Shown in pieces: positions 57,807 through 64,000 of a DNA stretch of 64,000 bases. How positions within the stretch are numbered: position 1 is the first letter of the stretch; each line of letters begins with the position of its first letter. The DNA lies in assembly GCA_903828785.1 (NCBI GenBank), contig CAIKNP010000001.1, positions 124,001 to 188,000 of the forward strand, read 5' to 3'. The stretch comes from an uncultured Actinomycetes bacterium. GTDB lineage: Bacteria; Actinomycetota; Acidimicrobiia; Acidimicrobiales; RAAP-2. Below the pieces are notes generated by a model that saw nothing but the letters and a program-made list of their open reading frames with translations, had not been told where the DNA came from and did no database searches. The translations under genes were made by a program, and so were the position numbers.

Positions 57807-58804
57807 CGGTCCGCTGTCCGCAGGAGCGAATGCAGGCTCGACATTTCTTCGAGACAGAGTTCCAGGCCGCGAATAATCACGGTGGCGGGATCGTCAGCCA
57901 CGCGCACATCGATGCCCGTGCTGAGGCTGAGCAGTTCAGCGAAATCCGCTAACTGAGCGTGCCCCCCGACCAGGGTCAAACCCTGTTGGGAAATGTCCTG
58001 GGAGAGGTCCGGTGGTGCATCGGCGAGACACTCCTGGATGAGTTTGACGGTACTCTGCACCACGTCGCTGAGGGCCTCGTTGACGAGTCCGGCGTCGACG
58101 GCGACGTCCACGATGACCCCGCGCTCAACGGTGCGCGCGGCCACTATGGGCACCTGCGTGATCGTTCGCAGACGGGCCGATCCCATCGAAATTTTCAATT
58201 CTTCGAGAGTGCGCGGACTGACCACCACGCCGTGACGAAGGCGCAGGAGCGTGGCGAGGGTGGACTCAACGTCAGCGCCACCAACGCGGCGCGACCCCGA
58301 GGTCACGATGCCGCCTAGCGAAATCAGCGCCGCCTCCGACGCGCCAGCCCCGAGCACGGCCACCGCGGAACCAACGGGGTCCTGAACGGGCAGGCCGAGG
58401 CCAATAGCCGCGGCCATCGGCGCTTCCATGAGGGAAACTTCTTTGGCGCCCGCCTGCATAGCTGCCTGGCGCAAGGCCCGTCGCTCGATGGGTGTCGCCA
58501 GAGTGGGCACCGACATCACGACACGGGCCCGACTCAACTTCGAGACCCCGGCGCGCTCGAAAAGCGCGGCGACGAGGCGGGCCGTCACGTCAAAGTCAAC
58601 CGTGGTTCCCTGGGCCAGCGGCCGAAAGACGGCCACGTGACGGGGCGTCCGACCGATGAGATCAAGGGCCCCGTGTCCGAGGTCCACCACTTGACCACTC
58701 GACGTGTCAATGGCCACCAGCGTTGGCTCGTTGAACACGATACCCCGACCCGTGGCCAGTCGAGTGGTCGCGGTTCCAATATCGATTGCGACGTCGGTGG
58801 CCAT
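57803..58804 (-). CDS. MreB-like actin homologue with altered nucleotide-binding motifs
   Basis: MATDVAIDIGTATTRLATGRGIVFNEPTLVAID; MSVPTLATPIERRALRQAAMQAGAKEVSLMEAPMAAAIGLGL; GSAVAVLGAGASEAALISLGGIV. Confidence 0.85.
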   Translation of the reverse strand: MATDVAIDIGTATTRLATGRGIVFNEPTLVAIDTSSGQVVDLGHGALDLIGRTPRHVAVFRPLAQGTTVDFDVTARLVAALFERAGVSKLSRARVVMSVPTLATPIERRALRQAAMQAGAKEVSLMEAPMAAAIGLGLPVQDPVGSAVAVLGAGASEAALISLGGIVTSGSRRVGGADVESTLATLLRLRHGVVVSPRTLEELKISMGSARLRTITQVPIVAARTVERGVIVDVAVDAGLVNEALSDVVQSTVKLIQECLADAPPDLSQDISQQGLTLVGGHAQLADFAELLSLSTGIDVRVADDPATVIIRGLELCLEEMSSLHSLLRTADR

Positions 58805-58860
58805 GACTAGTAATCGTAGACGGTGCGTGTCGCGTTCCCTCAAGCCTTTATCGTGAAGAA

Positions 58861-59982
58861 GTGACAGATAATCCCATGGGCAACATGTTCGGTGACCTCT
58901 TCAACATGCTGGGCCAACAAGGCCCCGACGCCTGGTTCGTGAACGCCACCCAACTCGCCCTACACGTGGCCCGCGGGGAAGATGGAGACCCCAATCCCCT
59001 GCCCGCTGAACGTCAGCGACTCGAAGAACTCGCCCCCCTGGTTGGCCGGCGCGTTGATGCGCTCTTTGGCCTCGCCGCTTCCTACCAGGTCAACGCCGTC
59101 AACCGATCCGGATTGACGGCCATCGCGCTCGAACAGTGGCGACCGCTACTGGCTCCCCTGGTCCAAAACACGAGTAGTGGTCTCGACCTCGCGCAGGTGG
59201 AGGGAGGGGCCATGTTGGCCCAGCTGGCGAGCACCCTCGGTCCAATGTTCTTCGGCTTTCAACTGGGTAGCGTGGCCGGTCACTTCGCCGAGCGGGCCTG
59301 GTCATTAGCGGCCCTACCCCTGCCGCGCAGTACCAACCAGAACACCTTCGTCGTGAACAACCTGCACACCTTCGCCGACGAGTGGTCCCTCTCACGTGAG
59401 GTCCTCTACACCTTCGCGCTGGCCCGCGAATTCGTGGCGGGGGTCGTGCTCAATCAGCCAGGTACCGGTGACGCCCTGCGGGCCTTGCTACTCGACGCCG
59501 TAAAGGAAGCCGCTTCGGCGCAGGCGGACATTATGACTCGTTTACAAGGCATGATAAACCCTGAAAACATGGCCTCAATGATGAACGACCCCGAACGACT
59601 GCTCGAGGGTATTGCCCGGCCCGAGGCCACCGAAGTGACTCGAGCCATTGACGCCGCGACCGCGGCCCTCGCGGCCTTCTTCGACGCGGCCGCTTTCAGT
59701 ATCACCGAGGCCATGCACGGTCCACAGGGAGCGCTACGCGAGGCCTGGCAACGTTATCGCCGCAGTGACGCGCGGGGCGAAGACGCCGCGGCGGCCCTGT
59801 TCTCTATCTCACTGCAGGGAACGCACCACGACCACGCGCAGGAGTTTGTGCGGGTGTTGGTGGAGGCACACGGCCTCGAAGTCTTTGACGCCTTCTTGCG
59901 CGTCGACGGCCTACCGACCGCCCGCGAACTCATCGAACCGCAGCGCTGGTTCGAGCGAGTGACTTCCTCGCCTTTGGCCTAG
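58861..59982 (+). CDS. Zincin_2/DUF2342-like protein (Rv3195-like), apparently lacking HExxH
   Basis: C-terminal QEFVRVLVEAHGLEVFDAFLRVDGLPTARELIEPQRWFERV matches the family tail; expected HExxH site reads REFVA. Confidence 0.7.
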   Translation: MTDNPMGNMFGDLFNMLGQQGPDAWFVNATQLALHVARGEDGDPNPLPAERQRLEELAPLVGRRVDALFGLAASYQVNAVNRSGLTAIALEQWRPLLAPLVQNTSSGLDLAQVEGGAMLAQLASTLGPMFFGFQLGSVAGHFAERAWSLAALPLPRSTNQNTFVVNNLHTFADEWSLSREVLYTFALAREFVAGVVLNQPGTGDALRALLLDAVKEAASAQADIMTRLQGMINPENMASMMNDPERLLEGIARPEATEVTRAIDAATAALAAFFDAAAFSITEAMHGPQGALREAWQRYRRSDARGEDAAAALFSISLQGTHHDHAQEFVRVLVEAHGLEVFDAFLRVDGLPTARELIEPQRWFERVTSSPLA

Positions 59983-60254
59983 GCCTCTTCGTAACCGAGG
60001 TTCCACTCGATCAAGAGATTCTCACGCTCCGCGTCACGACTCACGCGCTCACGGTTGCGACGAAACTGGGGGTCGTGGGGCGGCAGAAAGCGCAGGCGAG
60101 CGTCGATGCGGTCAACGAAGCCCTGAATCTGCTCTTCGTCACCGAAGACCATTCGGCACTCCCAGTGGGGGGCCACGGGACCGAGGTAGACCACCTGGAC
60201 GTGACCGACGGGGTCGACCACTTCAATAGCTTCAGTTGCGGGGATCTGGCTCAC
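59979..60254 (-). CDS. Hypothetical protein
   Basis: 91 aa; 4-nt stop overlap with the upstream gene. Confidence 0.65.
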   Translation of the reverse strand: MSQIPATEAIEVVDPVGHVQVVYLGPVAPHWECRMVFGDEEQIQGFVDRIDARLRFLPPHDPQFRRNRERVSRDAERENLLIEWNLGYEEA

Positions 60255-60336
60255 GGCACTCCTTCAGGAACTTCGAACTTCGTCCTCCCAGTCTACCGTC
60301 GCGGACACCCACCGCTTCCCTGCCTAGGCTTCTGAC

Positions 60337-61161
60337 GTGTTTGAGTGCGTGATCAATATCTCAGAAGGGCGGAACCACGAACTTCTGGCTCGTCTGGACC
60401 AGGCCGCCGGAGGGTCGCTGCGCGACCGGCACAGCGATCCCTTCCACCACCGATCCGTCTTCACCCTGATTAACGAGGCCGATGAGCTGGTGGCTGACGT
60501 CCACCAGCTCATCAGAAGTGCTTTGGGCGAGCTCGATATTCGCCGACACCAAGGAGTCCACCCGCGGCTGGGCGTCGTCGACGTTGTCCCCTTCGTGGCA
60601 TTAGCCCCTCACCGTCTTAACGAGTCGGTGGCATTGCGCGACCAAACCGCCGATTGGCTGGCCGCGACCTTCGACCTTCCCGTTTTCCTCTACGGACCCC
60701 TGGGCGCCGGGGATCGCAGCTTGCCCGAGGTTCGTCGACGCGCATTCCGCACACTCGCCCCCGACCGGGGGCCCGCGAGGCCGGACGAACGAAGTGGGGC
60801 GGTCACGGTCGGGGCGCGCCCCCTCTTGGTGGCGTGGAATCTATGGCTCGAGGGAGTGGATCTGGCCCGCACCAAGGAGCTCGCCGCTTCGCTGCGGCGG
60901 CCGGGCGTTCGCACCCTAGGTCTGGCCGTGGGTGACTCCACCCAAGTGAGTTGCAACGTTATTGACGTCGCAACGATTTCCTTGGCCGATCTTTACGACG
61001 AATTGACGATACTCCTCGGTGAGGCCACCACTATTGCTCGCGCTGAATTAGTTGGACTGGCGCCGTGGGTAACGCTGCAACTCGCTCCCGAAACGCGCTG
61101 GGCTCAACTAGGACTTCGCCGGGACGCCACCATTGAGTGGCGACTCGGTCAGCTGGCCTGA
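60337..61161 (+). CDS. Glutamate formimidoyltransferase
   Basis: FECVINISEGRNHELLARLDQAAGGSLRDRHSDPFHHRSVFTL, GVHPRLGVVDVVPFVAL. Confidence 0.9.
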   Translation: MFECVINISEGRNHELLARLDQAAGGSLRDRHSDPFHHRSVFTLINEADELVADVHQLIRSALGELDIRRHQGVHPRLGVVDVVPFVALAPHRLNESVALRDQTADWLAATFDLPVFLYGPLGAGDRSLPEVRRRAFRTLAPDRGPARPDERSGAVTVGARPLLVAWNLWLEGVDLARTKELAASLRRPGVRTLGLAVGDSTQVSCNVIDVATISLADLYDELTILLGEATTIARAELVGLAPWVTLQLAPETRWAQLGLRRDATIEWRLGQLA

Positions 61162-61424
61162 GCCCGTCGCTCGAGGGCGCGGGCGCGTCGCAGACGACGG
61201 CGCTCGCGTTCGCTCATGCCACCCCAGATGCCGAACTTCTCACCGTTGTCGAGGGCGTACTCGAGGCAGTCGTCGCGCACGACGCAACCACGGCACACTT
61301 CCTTGGCTTCGCGGGTTGAGGCCCCGCGCTCGGGGAAGAAAAGGTCAGGGTCGACGCCCATGCAGTTCGCTCGGGACTGCCATCCGCGGTCTTCACCATC
61401 ATTGATTAATCGAACGATCGTCAC
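61149..61424 (-). CDS. WhiB family transcriptional regulator
   Basis: Four Cys (NCMGVDPDLFFPERG, CRGCVVRDDCLEYAL) plus GIWGGMSERERRRLRR. Confidence 0.96.
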   Translation of the reverse strand: MTIVRLINDGEDRGWQSRANCMGVDPDLFFPERGASTREAKEVCRGCVVRDDCLEYALDNGEKFGIWGGMSERERRRLRRARALERRAQAS

Positions 61425-61567
61425 GATGCTCCTCCCGACCGGCGGCTCCGCACCACCGGTGTAATTACAACTGTGTCATTGTTGCTGAACGCCACAAAAA
61501 ATGCAAATCGGAATGGCACTTTTCGGCCAAATACTTAAAGGAAGGGCCCTTCTTCTACGCTGGGAGT

Positions 61568-62608
61568 ATGACCACACCCTTTTCGGAACTCGCCTACGAC
61601 TCCCCCGCCTACGACTTGGTTCGCTACCGCGACGACAATCTCGACGACCAGCTGGGGCGAATCATCTTCGACCTCGCCAGCAATGGCGACCCCGAAGCCA
61701 TTCGCCGGACCTTGACCGAGGACGACGCGGCCCTGATCACCCTCTACGCCCACCGCCGCATCGTGGTTGGTCGCCGCAAGCGAAGCAGCACCCCCTTGCT
61801 CGAAGCCCTCGACGCGTACGCCCTCTTAGCCACGCTGAGCGAGGGCGAAATTAATAGCTGGCTGAAGGCCCTGCTCTACTTCGGTCGCGAGTACGGGATG
61901 GATTTTGACGCCGTGGCCGATCGCTTTCGCCAGCTTTCGCCGGACGCCGCGGAGAATGTGGTGGTGGTCATTAGCGCCCTTGATCGACTCGAGCACTTGG
62001 CGCAGTGCCACATCGTGGAAACCTCGACCAATTACGGCGTGGGCCTACTTAACACCGTGATAGTCCGCGAACGCGCTTCCGCCATGGGCCTCGGGGGCGT
62101 CCTTGGCATACCGGTCAAAATTGGCTCCTACGAGGTTGCCTACGACCTCGCGAGTCGAGTCGCCAATGTGGGGGCCGCCCTCGCTGACGCTTTCGACGCC
62201 ATCGATGGCTTGCAAGCCAGCGAAATTAGCCACGACCAACTGGTCGCCTCCACCTTTGACGTCGTGGCGAGCGGGTCCTACCTCACCTCCAGGGCTTGCG
62301 TGAATTTCTACGTCAGCGATACCGAGGGACTTACCTTTACGGTAAAGGTCGCCGACCTTGACCCGGATGAAGACGAGTACAGCGCCGAGGACTTAGCCGA
62401 GATGGCCGACGAACTCGTCGACCAGGCCGCGGTAGCTTCCGGAAGTTATCTCGTGGTGCTCAGCGTGGTGCCCGACTTTGACGACATGTTCGCCGACGAG
62501 CCCTTTGACGGCGGGGACGAAGGTGACGATGAGGAGCTGGACGAGGATCCACTGGGGATCTACCTCGACACCGTGCGACGCGTCCTATCGGAAAATTTGC
62601 CTGGCTAA
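61568..62608 (+). CDS. Hypothetical protein with acidic C-terminus
   Basis: 346 aa; DDMFADEPFDGGDEGDDEELDEDP. Confidence 0.75.
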   Translation: MTTPFSELAYDSPAYDLVRYRDDNLDDQLGRIIFDLASNGDPEAIRRTLTEDDAALITLYAHRRIVVGRRKRSSTPLLEALDAYALLATLSEGEINSWLKALLYFGREYGMDFDAVADRFRQLSPDAAENVVVVISALDRLEHLAQCHIVETSTNYGVGLLNTVIVRERASAMGLGGVLGIPVKIGSYEVAYDLASRVANVGAALADAFDAIDGLQASEISHDQLVASTFDVVASGSYLTSRACVNFYVSDTEGLTFTVKVADLDPDEDEYSAEDLAEMADELVDQAAVASGSYLVVLSVVPDFDDMFADEPFDGGDEGDDEELDEDPLGIYLDTVRRVLSENLPG

Positions 62609-64000
62609 CCCGCTCGGCGGTGATTGACGAAGTCATCGAGCACGTAGACACCGAGTTCGTCCACCGACGTGTAGAAGGTTCGCCCCCCGTTGACTCGAGC
62701 AATTTGCTCCACGAAGGGGAACTGGCTTCGTTCGATATCGAGGGCGAAGGTATTGATTATGACCCCCGCCTTGGTGCAACGCAAAACTTCCGCCATGGTC
62801 TTTTCCAGGGTCTCGGGAACGGGAGGCCAGGAGAAGAAGGGTTCGCCGTTATCGAGGAGGTGCGCGGTGGGTTCGCCATCGGTGACCACGACGATTTGAC
62901 AGTCACCCTTTTCCTGGCGCAAGAGGTGGCGACTAAGCGCCAGGGCGTGCTGCAAATTAGTGCCGTAGTTGTAGTCAATGGTGAGTCCGGGAATGTCTTC
63001 GATGCGCAGTTCCTGGGCGACCTCGCCAAAGCCAACGACCGCGACGAAATCACGCGGGAATTTGGAGCGGATGAGCTGGGTGAGTGCGAGGACCATTTTC
63101 TTGGCCGGAACCAAGTTGCCTCGCATCGCCATGGACAAGGAGAGGTCGATGGCGAAAACAGTGGCCGACCGCCGAGTGGCTTCAAACTCCTCCACCGCAA
63201 AGTCATCGGGATGCAAGCGCACCGGCGTACCAGGACCCTGACGAAAGACGGCGTTGCGCAGCGTTTCTGAGAGATGCAGCGAAAAAGGTTCACCGGGTTT
63301 CCAGGGCTTCGTCGTCTCTTCGCGGTCACCCCCTCGCGCGACGCTGGGCGAAGGGTGTGACCCCAAGGTTGGCGACCCACTCAACTGGCCAAAGAGATCC
63401 TTTAGGGCTTGTTGCCCAATTTGGCGAACGCCCTTGGCCGAGAGGGTCAAGCCTTCGCGGTCGCGGTCTATGAAACCGCGGTCGTGCAATTGGCGCAGAG
63501 CGGCACGAAGTTTTTCCACGTGGCGAGCGGCGTCGTCACCAAGATTTCGACGAAGAGCCTCGATGTCGACCTCGTCCAAGGAACGAGCCGCGCGCGATCC
63601 TTCGAGATAGGTTTCGAGGCCGCTGAGCTCGCCAAGCTGCTCCATCACCGAACGGGCTTCGGCGAAGGAGCCACCGTGCTGGCCGCGCATGCGTTGGGCG
63701 CGATCCCAGTCGACCGAGGGCAAGGCTTGGCGGAGATTGGAACTCAGGCGCGCCATGGAAAGATCGAGATTCATGTTCGTCATCACGTTGGCGAACATGC
63801 CCCGCAATTCGCGCTGCTGCTCGGCCGGCAGCGAATTAAACATTGCTTCGGCGGCGGCGGCCCGCTCCGCCATCATCCGCACGAGGTCCTCGAGTGAGGT
63901 AGCCCCCGGAAAGTAGGAGCCGAAGCGCTCCATGAACGAGGCGAAGGAGGGATCAAGTGCCTCACCACGGCGGTCCTGCTCGATCATGGTGGACAGTGCG
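62605..64000 (-). CDS. VWA domain (CoxE-like) protein, 5' end probably beyond the window
   Basis: FAIDLSLSMAMRGN MIDAS motif; minus frame stays open to the window edge. Confidence 0.85.
   Translation of the reverse strand, partial: ALSTMIEQDRRGEALDPSFASFMERFGSYFPGATSLEDLVRMMAERAAAAEAMFNSLPAEQQRELRGMFANVMTNMNLDLSMARLSSNLRQALPSVDWDRAQRMRGQHGGSFAEARSVMEQLGELSGLETYLEGSRAARSLDEVDIEALRRNLGDDAARHVEKLRAALRQLHDRGFIDRDREGLTLSAKGVRQIGQQALKDLFGQLSGSPTLGSHPSPSVARGGDREETTKPWKPGEPFSLHLSETLRNAVFRQGPGTPVRLHPDDFAVEEFEATRRSATVFAIDLSLSMAMRGNLVPAKKMVLALTQLIRSKFPRDFVAVVGFGEVAQELRIEDIPGLTIDYNYGTNLQHALALSRHLLRQEKGDCQIVVVTDGEPTAHLLDNGEPFFSWPPVPETLEKTMAEVLRCTKAGVIINTFALDIERSQFPFVEQIARVNGGRTFYTSVDELGVYVLDDFVNHRRAG

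Overview
This 64 kb window looks like a compact, high-GC actinobacterial chromosome segment, probably Acidimicrobiia-like (inference from WhiB, an LLM/F420-type oxidoreductase, UPF0182, a Zincin_2-like protein and a Lon-PDZ protease). I saw no CRISPR array, transposase, rRNA or prophage. One tRNA was recognised, tRNA-fMet(CAT) on the minus strand. Main blocks: ileS with HAD/GNAT/GPx genes; a putrescine/GABA catabolic cluster (9.4-17 kb); cytosine/uracil salvage (21.5-24.8 kb); a heterodimeric ABC exporter (24.9-28.7 kb); GDH; two ABC importers (Fe/phosphonate/polyamine type at 35.3-39.3 kb and Dpp type at 43.4-48.6 kb) with peptidases; and a cell-envelope cluster (51.4-60 kb). The most interesting region is 51.4-60 kb. 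It resembles the mycobacterial Rv3193c-Rv3194c-Rv3195 neighbourhood (UPF0182, PDZ-Lon, Zincin_2) but carries extra genes: a DivIVA/coiled-coil protein whose C-terminus looks like a phage Mu gpF/SPP1 gp7 head-morphogenesis domain, a HEAT protein, and an MreB-like protein with an eroded nucleotide site. The Zincin_2-like member appears to have lost HExxH. Other signals: sub-60-aa ORFs absent from the supplied track (including a 54-aa AT-hook protein), divergent genes with overlapping start codons, eight convergent pairs sharing a 4-nt YTAR stop overlap, and several long perfect hairpins without U-tracts, one of which probably sequesters a permease ribosome-binding site. All family calls are by eye from the translations; no searches were run.
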